Source: Candidatus Solibacter sp. (lineage in GTDB: Bacteria; Acidobacteriota; Terriglobia; Bryobacterales; Bryobacteraceae). From it: a stretch of 64,000 bases of DNA. How positions within the stretch are numbered: position 1 is the first letter of the stretch; each line of letters starts with the position of its first letter. Below, in pieces: positions 50,360 to 59,120 of this stretch. The position numbers were made by a program, and so were the translations under genes. The stretch covers positions 1-64,000 of the forward strand of contig PNKE01000024.1 of NCBI GenBank assembly GCA_013822245.1, read 5' to 3'. The notes under the pieces were generated by a model that did not search any database, had not been told where the DNA came from, and saw only the letters and a list, made by a program, of their open reading frames with translations.

Positions 50360-51387
50360 CGATCTCAGACATTGGCGAGAAGCGACTGATAGCGGACATC
50401 GTTAGGCCCTTATTCAATCCAGACCTCGACTTCAGGAGTGTTGGCGATGACTGCGCCATGATCGACCTGGGTTCTGATCGGCTCCTACTTGTCTCAACGG
50501 ACCGCGTACCAGCGGACTTGATTGCCTTTCGCAAGGGAATTTTGGACTATTCCGGACTCGGTGGTTACTTAGCTCGACTCAACATAAGCGACATTGCCGC
50601 CTGCGGCGGTTCTCCCCTTGGCCTCTTGCTGAACCTCGCCCTGCCGCCATCCACAGAGCTAGAAGCATTCAAGGAGCTATGTAGCGGCGTTGCCCTTGTG
50701 AGTCAGCGATACCAATGTCCAGTTCTCGGTGGCGATCTCAGTTCAAGTGTTGAACTTTCATTGTCGGCGACGTCCGTCGGTATCGTCGACCGTCGCTGCG
50801 TATTGACCCGTCAGGGAGCGCTTCCTGGAGATACAGTCTTCGTATCCCGTCCAGTTGGCCTAACGCCGGCTGCACTCCGATACTTGACGCTGCCTGAGAC
50901 GCTGAGACCGCGATTAGAAGAAAATGAGGTTAAGATCCTCAAGGGCCAATTCACAAACATGGAGCCAATGGTTTCGCTTGGGCGAAGGCTTGCGGAGAGC
51001 CTTTTGTGTACTTCGTGTATGGATAACACCGATGGAATTGCTCAATCATTGTCCGAATTGGCGGCATCGAGTAACTGCGCCTTCGTGATCGACAAGGCTC
51101 GCATCAGAGTCTCTTCCGTCGTTGAGCGACTTGCCGACTCGATTCATGTGGATGCAGTGGATCTGGCACTCGGCCCTGGCGCCGACTTTTCGCTAGTCGG
51201 CACGTTGTCCGGTAAGTGGACGCCTGACCGAGTAAGGGAGGAGCTTAACGCCTCAGTCGAGATCATCGGAACTGTGGAGGAGGGGGCTGGAGTCTACATC
51301 GATTTCGACGGCCGGCGGAGCCCCCTCCCGCCTCGCGGCTGGAACTACTTCAGCCCAAATCTCGATGGGGCGCTCGAATCCGACTGA
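50356..51387 (+). CDS. ThiL/PurM-superfamily ATP-dependent enzyme
   Basis: 343 residues. It has the AIR-synthase/ThiL layout: SVGDDCAMID (Gly30-Asp31-Asp32), LVSTD (Asp49), RLNISDIAACGGSPLGLLLN (Asp79), LGGDLSSS (Asp126), then the C-terminal domain with MDNTDGIAQSL and ALGPGADFSLVG. The four acidic Mg/ATP-binding positions of ThiL are kept, but the ThiL G-G-E-D is GPGAD. ThiL phosphorylates thiamine phosphate; no thiamine genes are near, and its place at the end of a nucleotide-enzyme/TIR operon suggests a different, possibly nucleotide-like, substrate. It ends 49 bases from the convergent recombinase gene. Confidence 0.75.
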   Translation: MTISDIGEKRLIADIVRPLFNPDLDFRSVGDDCAMIDLGSDRLLLVSTDRVPADLIAFRKGILDYSGLGGYLARLNISDIAACGGSPLGLLLNLALPPSTELEAFKELCSGVALVSQRYQCPVLGGDLSSSVELSLSATSVGIVDRRCVLTRQGALPGDTVFVSRPVGLTPAALRYLTLPETLRPRLEENEVKILKGQFTNMEPMVSLGRRLAESLLCTSCMDNTDGIAQSLSELAASSNCAFVIDKARIRVSSVVERLADSIHVDAVDLALGPGADFSLVGTLSGKWTPDRVREELNASVEIIGTVEEGAGVYIDFDGRRSPLPPRGWNYFSPNLDGALESD

Positions 51388-51436
51388 GGTTGAAGCTCAC
51401 ACCATACGGTGGGAGTCCAAGAAATGAACCTCAAAC

Positions 51437-52732
51437 CTATACCCCCTCAGTGATCCTTTCTGCTCTGGTATTCTGGCGCTTCGCCGCCTTGGAACGCTTA
51501 TCCTGAATCCGGCGCGTCAATTCATCTTGCCGCTTCAATTGCACCACCGTGTACTCCTCGGTGATCCGAGTGCTCGCGTGGCCGGCTATTTTGCTGGTTT
51601 CGATGCTGCTGCCGCCGACCTCCTGCCGCCAGGTGATATTGGCGCGGCGGAGGGAGTGGGGACCGAAGCCGGTGAAGTCGAGGCCCTCGAGCTTTGCAGC
51701 GTCCTTGAGTGCACCCCGGACACCTGAGTCCCATCGCGGCTGCTTGGGGTCATCAGCCTGTGGGAAGACCCACGCGTTCGGGCCTTTGTTGGGTAGCTTC
51801 TCAATCCACGCGCGGTAGCGCGGTGCCAGGGCGCCGAGCGCCAGCCTACGCTTGCTCTTTTCCGTTTTCGGCTCGTCGATGTCGCCATGCCAACAGCGCT
51901 GCGCGATCTGGATGGTGCCGCGCTCAAGATCGACGTGCTTGATCATAAGGGCCGTCACCTCGGAGATGCGCGTCCCGGTGTCGAGGCAGGTTTCGCAGAT
52001 GAGCAGGTTGGGTTCGGCGATGTGCGCCAATACGCGGGCCATTTCGTCCTCACTCAGGATGCGCTTTTCACGGACCTCCCACTTCTTCGGCAGCCGCACG
52101 CGGCGGATCGGGTTGGCAAAGGAGTCCGGGAGGAGTTCCCATTCCTGCGCCTTGGTGATGATGCCGCTCATGACGTTACGGAGGTCGGCCATTGCATACC
52201 AGGAGGTGCATTCGTCCTGGAGCCAGTCCATCACATCCTTGGCCCGGATCTGGCTCAGCCGAACATCCTTCCAGCGTGGGAGGATACGGCTGAGAGCGTA
52301 GCTGTATTTCTGCCTGGTAGTCGTGGCGATCAGCGGTTTGCCGGCTGCCAGCTTCTCAACGTAGTCGGTGCGCCACAGTTCGGCGAGTTTGCCAAACAGA
52401 ATGTCGCCTGGCGCGGGCGCCGTTTCCGGTGCGCGTGCCGCAACCGCAGCTTCGGGCCTGGTGGCGGCGGAGTTCAACCCGGCGAGAAAGTCGTCGCGGA
52501 CGGCACTGGCCTCCTTCTTGCTCCGTGCGCCTTCGCCCCGGCTGGGGCCGATGGTGTGGAACTTCCGCGTCGTCTTGATCGAGCCGTCCGGCTGAACCTC
52601 GTCGTGGCGATAACGGAAGAACCAGTAGAAGCTGCCGCGGTCTTTCCGCTCGTGCACCGTGGGATGTTGAACTCGTGTCTTCAAAGCCGTGACTCCCGTC
52701 AGGGCCAGAAGGGTACCTTCCTTCGTCGTCAT
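51437..52732 (-). CDS. tyrosine recombinase (integrase) of the element
   Basis: 431 residues. An N-terminal basic part, SAM-like core-binding domain (about 112-200) and catalytic domain with the full set: Arg255 in TGTRISE, Lys in the beta-hairpin near EKSKRR, His359-x-x-Arg362 in PHSLRRAN, His385 in IAGHAS, and the nucleophile Tyr394 in TEEYTVV. It should integrate and excise the element at tRNA-Val. It is the last gene of the minus-strand operon, 34 bases after the preceding gene, and about 5 kb from the tRNA, with the defence operon in between. Active by sequence. Confidence 0.9.
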   Translation of the reverse strand: MTTKEGTLLALTGVTALKTRVQHPTVHERKDRGSFYWFFRYRHDEVQPDGSIKTTRKFHTIGPSRGEGARSKKEASAVRDDFLAGLNSAATRPEAAVAARAPETAPAPGDILFGKLAELWRTDYVEKLAAGKPLIATTTRQKYSYALSRILPRWKDVRLSQIRAKDVMDWLQDECTSWYAMADLRNVMSGIITKAQEWELLPDSFANPIRRVRLPKKWEVREKRILSEDEMARVLAHIAEPNLLICETCLDTGTRISEVTALMIKHVDLERGTIQIAQRCWHGDIDEPKTEKSKRRLALGALAPRYRAWIEKLPNKGPNAWVFPQADDPKQPRWDSGVRGALKDAAKLEGLDFTGFGPHSLRRANITWRQEVGGSSIETSKIAGHASTRITEEYTVVQLKRQDELTRRIQDKRSKAAKRQNTRAERITEGV

Positions 52733-52766
52733 CGCTCAAGTCCAATCGTTCCTATTAGTTGCGGCA

Positions 52767-53618
52767 TCATGCAATGGCGTACTCGGGGATCACATCGCCC
52801 AGTGCCGGGTTACCACGCTGGTGCTCGGGAATCCAGAACACGCAGCGCAGTTTGGGATTGCCGAACAGCCCGGCGCCAGCGCGGTAGTCGGCATAGTGGC
52901 CGCGCACCCAGAACCGGCGCATCTTCGATTCGTCACGGCCAAGAACACCCCGCCCAGCCGAGCGGACCTGAGGGACATCCGTGATGTGGATCTCGTGCCA
53001 CACGGTCGCTGGCACGACATCGCGCTGGTGCCGCCGCGAGACTTTCGGTGATGCGATTGGCCGCAGGATCACGTTTCGACAGTTCATGCGCGCGAGCGCA
53101 TGCGCACCGAGGAAGGTGAGGATTTCCAGGCCTGCGCCTACCTCCTCGGGCGGTTCGTGCATTTCGCCGATGACGCGAAACTCAGCCGAGATGATGTCAC
53201 CGGCTTCGTCGATCCACAGCAGTGTCTGGCCACTCGGGCCGGTCACCTCGGCATTCTCTTCTTGCCAGAAATAGATCGCCGCTTTGAATCGAGCGCGGAA
53301 GCCACGAACGACCTCGTTCGTCGTTTCGCGAACGACCTGTAGTCCGACCCGCTTCCCCAGGATGACCGCTTCCATCCACATGCTTGAATACGGCGGCGTG
53401 ACCTGTGGTGTCTCACGCCAGTCGATGACGATCTGCTGACCTGGACTGATCACCAAGTCGTTCACGACGGTCTGTATATTGGCCAGGATGGTCTCCGGTC
53501 GCCGTGCGAGCATCGCCAGGCGCGTTCCGAGACGCTCAGCGCGGACGGTCTCCTCCGGGGTGGCGCACCGCGGAACCGCGATACGCCGCCGTTTCTTGAG
53601 CAGCCGAATCAGGCTCAT
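52767..53618 (-). CDS. hypothetical element protein (replication operon)
   Basis: 283 residues; ATG 53618 overlaps the helicase stop as ATGA. The N-terminus is basic (LLKKRRR). Later strands such as QQIVIDWRETPQV, TLLWIDEAGDI and a C-terminal RRFWVRGHYADYRAG, GNPKLRCVFWIPEHQRGN are similar to a W-V-R-G-H-Y/W...W-I-x-x-H-x-x-G ending found in many plasmid and actinophage proteins of unknown role. Function unknown, but conserved element proteins with this ending sit in replication or transfer modules. Confidence 0.6.
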   Translation of the reverse strand: MSLIRLLKKRRRIAVPRCATPEETVRAERLGTRLAMLARRPETILANIQTVVNDLVISPGQQIVIDWRETPQVTPPYSSMWMEAVILGKRVGLQVVRETTNEVVRGFRARFKAAIYFWQEENAEVTGPSGQTLLWIDEAGDIISAEFRVIGEMHEPPEEVGAGLEILTFLGAHALARMNCRNVILRPIASPKVSRRHQRDVVPATVWHEIHITDVPQVRSAGRGVLGRDESKMRRFWVRGHYADYRAGAGLFGNPKLRCVFWIPEHQRGNPALGDVIPEYAIA

Positions 53619-55312
53619 AGCCGCACCGCCATTCTCGAATCCTGCTGGCAGATGTAGAGCGTCTCACGCGCGCGCGTCATGCCAACGTAGAACTGCCGGA
53701 TCACTGAATCGCGCAGTGCGCCGGCCTGCTGATAGGCGGCGTCCCCTTCCCCGCTTAGATCCGGAAAGAGATAGACCACGTCGGCCTCGCCGCCTTTGAC
53801 GGAGTGGATGGTGCCGACCACCACGCGCGGAGGATCCAACAACGCCTGCGGGCCGCGCGTCGCCGCGATATCAGCCGGGAACTGCGCCCTCTTGAAGACC
53901 GTGGCGTTCAGCCGCAGGCGCCACCAGTTGAGTAGTTCACGGTAGTCACCCTCGAAGGTCCTGAGCAACGCTTCGAGCGCACCAGGCTCGAAAGTGTCGT
54001 CGAGTGTTTCGATGGTTGCGGTGACTGCCGGAGTCAGGCCGGACAGTTTCTTCTTTGCGCCGCGCTTGATGACGCCCTCGGAGTGCAACCATTCGGCCCA
54101 TAGCGCGAGGTCACCGCAGGTCCACGCGCGGCTTCCTTCTCCGAATTGCGGATGGGCGACCACCAAGGAGAAGACACGGTTGGCACTCGATCCGCGGCCC
54201 ATCCGCAATGGATTCCAGAACCCGTTTGACCGCCGGTACGGATTGTGGAAAGGTACGGCGTTCTTGCGAAGCACCTGCACGATCGGCTGCAACATGTAGC
54301 CACAGGCCGCCAGGAACATGACCGACTTGCCCTGATTGAGGTGCTGAAGTGCAGTTTTGAGGATGTAGTATTCGGGCGATTTGTATGTGCCGGTCGAAAG
54401 GCGGTTGAACTCGCCGTCAAACGGCCTTGGCAGGTACGATTTTTCCTGCCGCCGCGTCACCTGCTCTATCCACCGCACCGCGCGGGCGTGGATGGCGCGC
54501 GGAACCCGATAGCTCTGCTTCAGGATGATCTTGTGATCCTCGGGTATCTCCGGATCGAGCACTGCATCAGGCGTCGCGCCAGTGAACGAAAAAATCGTTT
54601 GATCGTCGTCAGCACAGAGGATGAAGTAGTTGGAACGCGCCCCCCAATTTCGAATGAGCGTCAGCTGCATCCGGTTCAGGTCCTGAGCTTCATCCGCGAA
54701 AATCACGGACGGGTGGCCTGGCGCAAAGTAGACATCACGACGACAAACATCAATCAGGTCAGCGAAGTCGAGCAGGCCGTGTGCTTCCTTGTACTGCTGC
54801 CATTTGGAGGCGAATTCCCGGACGACTGCTGGCCATCCGCCTGGAGGAATCATCATGCCGCGCCAACGGTTCAGTTGTTCCAGGTATTCGTCACCGGACT
54901 TCTCCCGGTCGCTATTCTGATCGTCGGCACTCTCTTCACCATCCAGGCGACCCTGCTTTTTCTTGGGCGTGATCTGGAGGTGAGGATTGTCCTTGTTCCA
55001 CTCATCGACATTACATTCGGCAATCGGCGGACAGCCCAGCGCGCGGAAACAGTGCGCGTGCAACGTGCCAATCCTGTCTGGACTCAGTGGGAGATCGCGC
55101 CCGGCGAGTTCGGCCGCAGCCGTGCGGGAAAAGCTGGTCACGAGCACGGAGTCGTCGCCAAAGCGTTCAACCGCGCGGCGAATCTGGCGCGTCAGGTTGG
55201 TCGTCTTGCCGGTTCCGGGCGGGCCGAAGATCCGGTACTCGGACGTAATTGAGTGATCGAGCTGTCCGATGTCCTGGAGTGATCCAGTGGGATTGATCTC
55301 AGTCGTCACCAT
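53615..55312 (-). CDS. UvrD/PcrA-like superfamily I DNA helicase
   Basis: 565 residues. SF1A motifs in order: FGPPGTGKTTNLTRQIRRA (Walker A), VLVTSFSRTAAAEL (Ia), VIFADEAQDLNRMQL (II), CADDDQTIFSFTGA (III), QSYRVPRAIH (IV), GTIHSVKGGEADVVYLFPD (V) and FYVGMTRARETLYI (VI). All are intact, so it is active, translocating 3'-5' by family knowledge. It overlaps the PrimPol-like gene by 14 bases and is probably the replicative or repair helicase of the element. Shorter than UvrD (about 720), mainly through reduced 1B/2B insertions. Confidence 0.9.
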   Translation of the reverse strand: MVTTEINPTGSLQDIGQLDHSITSEYRIFGPPGTGKTTNLTRQIRRAVERFGDDSVLVTSFSRTAAAELAGRDLPLSPDRIGTLHAHCFRALGCPPIAECNVDEWNKDNPHLQITPKKKQGRLDGEESADDQNSDREKSGDEYLEQLNRWRGMMIPPGGWPAVVREFASKWQQYKEAHGLLDFADLIDVCRRDVYFAPGHPSVIFADEAQDLNRMQLTLIRNWGARSNYFILCADDDQTIFSFTGATPDAVLDPEIPEDHKIILKQSYRVPRAIHARAVRWIEQVTRRQEKSYLPRPFDGEFNRLSTGTYKSPEYYILKTALQHLNQGKSVMFLAACGYMLQPIVQVLRKNAVPFHNPYRRSNGFWNPLRMGRGSSANRVFSLVVAHPQFGEGSRAWTCGDLALWAEWLHSEGVIKRGAKKKLSGLTPAVTATIETLDDTFEPGALEALLRTFEGDYRELLNWWRLRLNATVFKRAQFPADIAATRGPQALLDPPRVVVGTIHSVKGGEADVVYLFPDLSGEGDAAYQQAGALRDSVIRQFYVGMTRARETLYICQQDSRMAVRL

Positions 55313-57047
55313 GCACTGCCTCCTTGGCTGTCGTGAGCGGGTACGGTGGATCCGATTGAGCTATGAAGTCGGCCGGATCGAACATCTCGGTGGGTAGCAA
55401 CCAACGGCTTTGGTCGCGCAGGCGGGCGCCCCGAATGCGGAGGCTTTTCGCGCCAACTACGGTGAGCATCTGCGCGATGGCCTTCACGGAGAGGTTCTGG
55501 AAAAGAACCTTGTTGAGGTGCATTTGGAGATCGCTGGCGGAGACGCCGATTTGACCGTTGATGACGGTGGGCTTGTGCGCGGATTGGATTGGCTGAGTCT
55601 CGATGGATGGAATGAAGGCCGTCTCCGACAAGTAACGCGCCAGGTACATCTTGGTCGCGCCAACGGCATCGGTCTCGTCGCCGCCTTCGTGTTCGGTGAG
55701 CGAGTCGAGCATCGTCTGCACCAATTGCTCCCAGGGCTTCGGCTTGATCTTCGGAATGAGGCGGTTTGTCGCAGCCGCGATCGCGACGCGAACGCAACCC
55801 TGGTCGATGAGCTTCGAAATGTTCGAGAACTTGATGGTGGCGTCGTCGAGCTCCATTACATAGGTGGGCTCCTCGCCGGTGATTTTGATCAGCCTGAGAA
55901 CCCGAACGACCTGGAGTACTTTGGAGATCCGTTCGCAGAGTTGAGCTTTGGCAGTCGCTATGTCCTGGGGTGCTGCTTGCCGCTGGCTTTCCTGTGAAAG
56001 CGCGGGTGGCCCTGGCTGCGGAGGTGTGGCTGCTTCACATCGATTTGCGGCCGCGGTGATGGTCCGCTCGAAGTAATCGGTGCGTGTCCGGGGCTTCTGA
56101 GAGTGAATCGCGCGATGGTGCACGATGAGATCAACGATTTGCTGTTCGCTGAGGCCCGCCTCGATTCCGAAATTCGCGAGAGCGAGATCGTATCCACTCT
56201 GGGTCTGGTCGCGCAGATCGTCCCGCTTCCGGAGCCAGGTATTCCTGAACCGTGTGTCCTGCTCCATCCAGCCGTCGAGAGTCTCTTCCGGGATGCGGGC
56301 CTTCGGGTCGATCGTCAGCGGCTTGTCCCGAAACTGCTCCCCCCATTCCCGCGCCGCCCGGTTCTCGGCTTCCGGATCAACTATGCCGGCGTCGTCGAGA
56401 AACTCCACGAAATCACTCGGGCTATAGCGGCGGCCGGAGTTGGAATGAAGGACAACGCCTTTCGGCTTCAGCGGGTCCTTCGCGTTGACTGTTCCAGGGA
56501 TTCGGAGTACCCGCGCCAAGTCTGAGAGCCTGTCGAAAGCCCAGCCTTTACTCGCAGCGTTCAACCTGAGTAGCGTCTGCCATCGGGCGATGAGGGTGGC
56601 TGTCTGCCTCTGTTCCTGTTGGGAGTCGAACATCAGCGGCTCTTTGAACAGCCACCATGCGTGCGCGCCGTTGCCGGTGGCGACCACCAAGGTGGGCGCC
56701 ATCCCCGCCGGGATCACGCTGAGGGCATCTTCAATAGTGGGTGGCAGCTTCGTTTTGACATGGGCCTCTGACTTCAGATCGAGGTCGGCCCAAAAACCGG
56801 CCAGGCCAGTGATCTTGTCTGACGGGCAGCGATGCGATGGCCCGAAGTCCTCCGGCGATAGGCCGACGCCGACGTAGGCATCCCTATCCTTGACGGATTC
56901 GATGAAGGCGCCGGCGTCGCTGATATCGCGGAACCAGTGCGATCGCTTATCGGCCAGGGTCCAGACGAGGACGTAGGCGTCCTCGGGTTTGCCTGCAAAT
57001 AGTGCGTCCAGGAATGAGCGCGGGTCGTTAGTATTCTTTTCCTTCAT
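55299..57047 (-). CDS. primase-polymerase (AEP/PrimPol-like) replication protein
   Basis: 582 residues from ATG 57047, 4 bases after AAGGAG and overlapping the upstream stop as ATGA. The N-terminal half shows an archaeo-eukaryotic primase core: GLAGFWADLDLK (D-x-D of the metal site), VVATGNGAHAWWLFKEP and RLSDLARVLRIPGTVNAKDP. A RepB-like prim-pol C-terminal helical part follows. The second half (about 400-580) is a helical domain without visible Walker motifs, so helicase function comes from neighbouring genes. It likely primes and starts replication of the excised element. Confidence 0.8.
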   Translation of the reverse strand: MKEKNTNDPRSFLDALFAGKPEDAYVLVWTLADKRSHWFRDISDAGAFIESVKDRDAYVGVGLSPEDFGPSHRCPSDKITGLAGFWADLDLKSEAHVKTKLPPTIEDALSVIPAGMAPTLVVATGNGAHAWWLFKEPLMFDSQQEQRQTATLIARWQTLLRLNAASKGWAFDRLSDLARVLRIPGTVNAKDPLKPKGVVLHSNSGRRYSPSDFVEFLDDAGIVDPEAENRAAREWGEQFRDKPLTIDPKARIPEETLDGWMEQDTRFRNTWLRKRDDLRDQTQSGYDLALANFGIEAGLSEQQIVDLIVHHRAIHSQKPRTRTDYFERTITAAANRCEAATPPQPGPPALSQESQRQAAPQDIATAKAQLCERISKVLQVVRVLRLIKITGEEPTYVMELDDATIKFSNISKLIDQGCVRVAIAAATNRLIPKIKPKPWEQLVQTMLDSLTEHEGGDETDAVGATKMYLARYLSETAFIPSIETQPIQSAHKPTVINGQIGVSASDLQMHLNKVLFQNLSVKAIAQMLTVVGAKSLRIRGARLRDQSRWLLPTEMFDPADFIAQSDPPYPLTTAKEAVHGDD

Positions 57048-57499
57048 GCTGCTCCTTGTTTCGATCTCTGTTCGGTCCATCCCTTGCTTGCAGCCCCATA
57101 CCAGGCCTCCGCAGTCCGTTTGGCGTGGTCGAGCCACGGCGAGGCGAAATCGCGCCGGCGCGTCGAAGCCGACTTCTTGCTGGCAAACATCAGCCAGCGG
57201 TCCCCGTCCCTGACGAGCCAAACCCGCGTCGCGCCGCACTCGGCGATGTAGGCGGCCGCCTCCAGTTCGGCGTCGGCTTCCGGCGAGGGTGCCCTAGTGA
57301 AGGTTGTCCCCACAATCCAATCCGCCCACGAGACGAAGCGCTCGCCGTTCCAGCAGCCGAGCGTGATTCCGTCATCCATCTCGGCGTCGGGTGGAATCTC
57401 CGCCAGCGTCGGCTCCGCGGGCTTCGAGGACTCAGGCTGTTGGCCCTTCCGCTCCCGAAGCCGCCGCCAGGCCTCGAGGCTGTAGCCCGGCGCGCTCAC
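57044..57499 (-). CDS. small hypothetical element protein
   Basis: 151 residues from GTG 57499, which overlaps the VRR-NUC stop as GTGA and fits the operon style; a longer upstream start is unlikely. The N-terminus SAPGYSLEAWRRLRERKGQQ is helical and charged; EAAAYIAECGATRVWLVRDG and RWLMFASKKSAS suggest a small alpha/beta domain. Function unknown. Its stop overlaps the PrimPol start as ATGA. Confidence 0.6.
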   Translation of the reverse strand: MSAPGYSLEAWRRLRERKGQQPESSKPAEPTLAEIPPDAEMDDGITLGCWNGERFVSWADWIVGTTFTRAPSPEADAELEAAAYIAECGATRVWLVRDGDRWLMFASKKSASTRRRDFASPWLDHAKRTAEAWYGAASKGWTEQRSKQGAA

Positions 57500-57810
57500 G
57501 GCTCCGGGCTTCCTGGCTGGATACCCAGAATGGCCAGAGCATCGTCGACATTGCGCGCGACACCGGCCAGCGCTCCGCTGCGTTGCCACTCATCGAGCCG
57601 CGCGCGCTGCAGCGCCGTCAGGACGCCGGTGTCTGTCTTCACCTCGATCTCGAAGTGGCGCCCGCGCAGTGAGCCGAACAGGTCCGGGTCGCCGGCGACC
57701 GACCAGGAACTCCCATGGCGCTTGCGGACAGCCACTCCCGGGATCGCCCGCAGGGCGGCCATGATCTGCTTGACGAGCGAGGACTCGCGCGGCTGGTCTG
57801 TCCGGCTCAT
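57496..57810 (-). CDS. VRR-NUC domain nuclease
   Basis: 104 residues, a stand-alone VRR-NUC fold: KQIMAALRAIPGVAVRKRHG, AGDPDLFGSLRGRHFEIEVKT giving the G-x-P-D...E-x-K active site, LTALQRARLDEWQRSGALAG with the conserved Q and W. Such phage and element enzymes cut branched or structured DNA, like FAN1. Coupled by overlaps to both neighbours in the replication operon. Confidence 0.85.
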   Translation of the reverse strand: MSRTDQPRESSLVKQIMAALRAIPGVAVRKRHGSSWSVAGDPDLFGSLRGRHFEIEVKTDTGVLTALQRARLDEWQRSGALAGVARNVDDALAILGIQPGSPEP

Positions 57811-58124
57811 GGCTGGGCGGCCCCTTCCAGAACCGCCCGGGCGACTGCGCGGGAGACCGCAGCGGCGATGGTGCAGCTGCGGGCTTCCCCCGTGCGCGAG
57901 CCGACCAGGACGGCTGCGGCGATGACGCCCGGACGCTCCTGGCGGATCTCGAAGCGTTCGGGCTCAGCCGCCTCGAGCAGCCGGAGGGCGTCCTCGGACT
58001 TGTTCAGCGGATCGAAGCGCCAGCGCGGGATCCATCCGCGGCTGCCGGTGAGGAACCGGTCAGCGGAGACGGTATAGCCCATGACGCGCCGGGCCAGTTC
58101 GTCGGTCAGCCGGTCCGGGTTCAT
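57807..58124 (-). CDS. small phage-type hypothetical protein (ABA-sandwich-like)
   Basis: 105 residues from ATG 58124. LARRVMGYTVSADRFLTGSR, WRFDPLNKSEDALRLLEA and a C-terminal CTIAAAVSRAVARAVLEGA follow the pattern of the phage 'ABA sandwich' domain family, found in phage early regions; role unknown. Overlaps both neighbours (ATGA on each side). Confidence 0.6.
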   Translation of the reverse strand: MNPDRLTDELARRVMGYTVSADRFLTGSRGWIPRWRFDPLNKSEDALRLLEAAEPERFEIRQERPGVIAAAVLVGSRTGEARSCTIAAAVSRAVARAVLEGAAQP

Positions 58125-58351
58125 CGCCGAGGCTCCAAATCGAGGCTGGCTTCCTGCTTCACGCGCCGGGCATGATGGAAGCCGACCTCGATGCCTTCCG
58201 ACAGGCTCCAGAGGGCGCGGGCCCACCTTCGGAGCCCGCGCGCCAACTTCAATGTGAGCGGCTGCCGCACCTGGTCGCCGCCGTCCCTGGTGAGGTAGAA
58301 CATCACCAGGAACAGCGACATGCTGGCGACAGCGGCCCAGGCCCGGGTCAC
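58121..58351 (-). CDS. small membrane-anchored hypothetical protein
   Basis: 76 residues from GTG 58351 (GTGA overlap). A hydrophobic segment WAAVASMSLFLVMFYL lies at about 5-20, followed by a basic, Arg/Leu-rich helical tail. A longer upstream start at 58444 would give an unlikely Arg-rich leader. Possibly a membrane tether for element functions; role unknown. Confidence 0.5.
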   Translation of the reverse strand: MTRAWAAVASMSLFLVMFYLTRDGGDQVRQPLTLKLARGLRRWARALWSLSEGIEVGFHHARRVKQEASLDLEPRR

Positions 58352-59106
58352 TGGCCCCCTCCTTCGCACGGCGCCTGCGCCTCGCCTCCCTCCCGGACCT
58401 CCGGATCGAGGCCCGTGGGCACGCGCTCGGCAAACGTGCGGCAAAGCTCGTGGTACTGCTGCGCCCGGGCAGCTTCCTCGGCGGTGAGCCGGCGCACGAA
58501 CCGCATTTGGGCCTTGCCGTACTGGATGCCACCCGAGTTCTGCGCCTTCTCGAGTTCGAGGCCGATGACGGCGTGGTAGTAGGGGATGCCCTGCGTGGTC
58601 AGCTTCAGGAAAAACTGTCGCGCGCCCTTCAGGCTGGTCGGCGGCAGGGAGACCACTTCGGGCAGAAGCAGGTCGTCGCGCAGGATGAAGACCTGCTTCA
58701 CCTGCTTGCAGGCCTGGCCTGCGCCCTCTTCCGCGCTGCCGAACTCGGCCAGCGCGCAGCGCGAGCAGTCCCCGCCCGGTTTTCCGTTGCCGGTGAGGCC
58801 GTCGGCCGAGGAGCAGTCCGGCGGCTGCTTGCTGGCGCTCTTGCCGAACGCGGTCTTGTAGTAGACTCGCGTGTCCCGGGCATAGACGATGACGCCGTCG
58901 ATTCGGGCCAGGGTCTCTTCCCCGTCCAGTGTGGGGACGATCCAGCGCGGGCTGGCGCCGCCCGAGATGCGGACCCGGGGAAGGTCGAAGTCGGTGATGC
59001 CGCCGCCGGTGATGTTGGCGGCGATGGCTTCGTTGATGGAGTCGAGATTGCCGTCGAGGGCCGCGAGGGCCTTCGGCGTCTGGATCTGGATGAGTTGAGT
59101 GGACAT
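58348..59106 (-). CDS. Cys-cluster DNA-metabolism protein of phage/ICE type
   Basis: 252 residues from ATG 59106, which has GGAG upstream. SGGASPRWIVPT near the N-terminus, an ordered Cys set PDCSSADGLTGNGKPGGDCS and CALAEFG...ACKQVKQVFILRDD (likely a zinc ribbon), then VVSLPPTSLKGARQFFLKLT and SGGIQYGKAQMRFVRRL. This arrangement recurs in phage and ICE proteins near recombination genes and resembles single-stranded-DNA-annealing or binding factors, but that role is inferred. Stop overlaps the next gene. Confidence 0.65.
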   Translation of the reverse strand: MSTQLIQIQTPKALAALDGNLDSINEAIAANITGGGITDFDLPRVRISGGASPRWIVPTLDGEETLARIDGVIVYARDTRVYYKTAFGKSASKQPPDCSSADGLTGNGKPGGDCSRCALAEFGSAEEGAGQACKQVKQVFILRDDLLLPEVVSLPPTSLKGARQFFLKLTTQGIPYYHAVIGLELEKAQNSGGIQYGKAQMRFVRRLTAEEAARAQQYHELCRTFAERVPTGLDPEVREGGEAQAPCEGGGQ

Positions 59107-59120
59107 GGTTTTGCTCCTTG

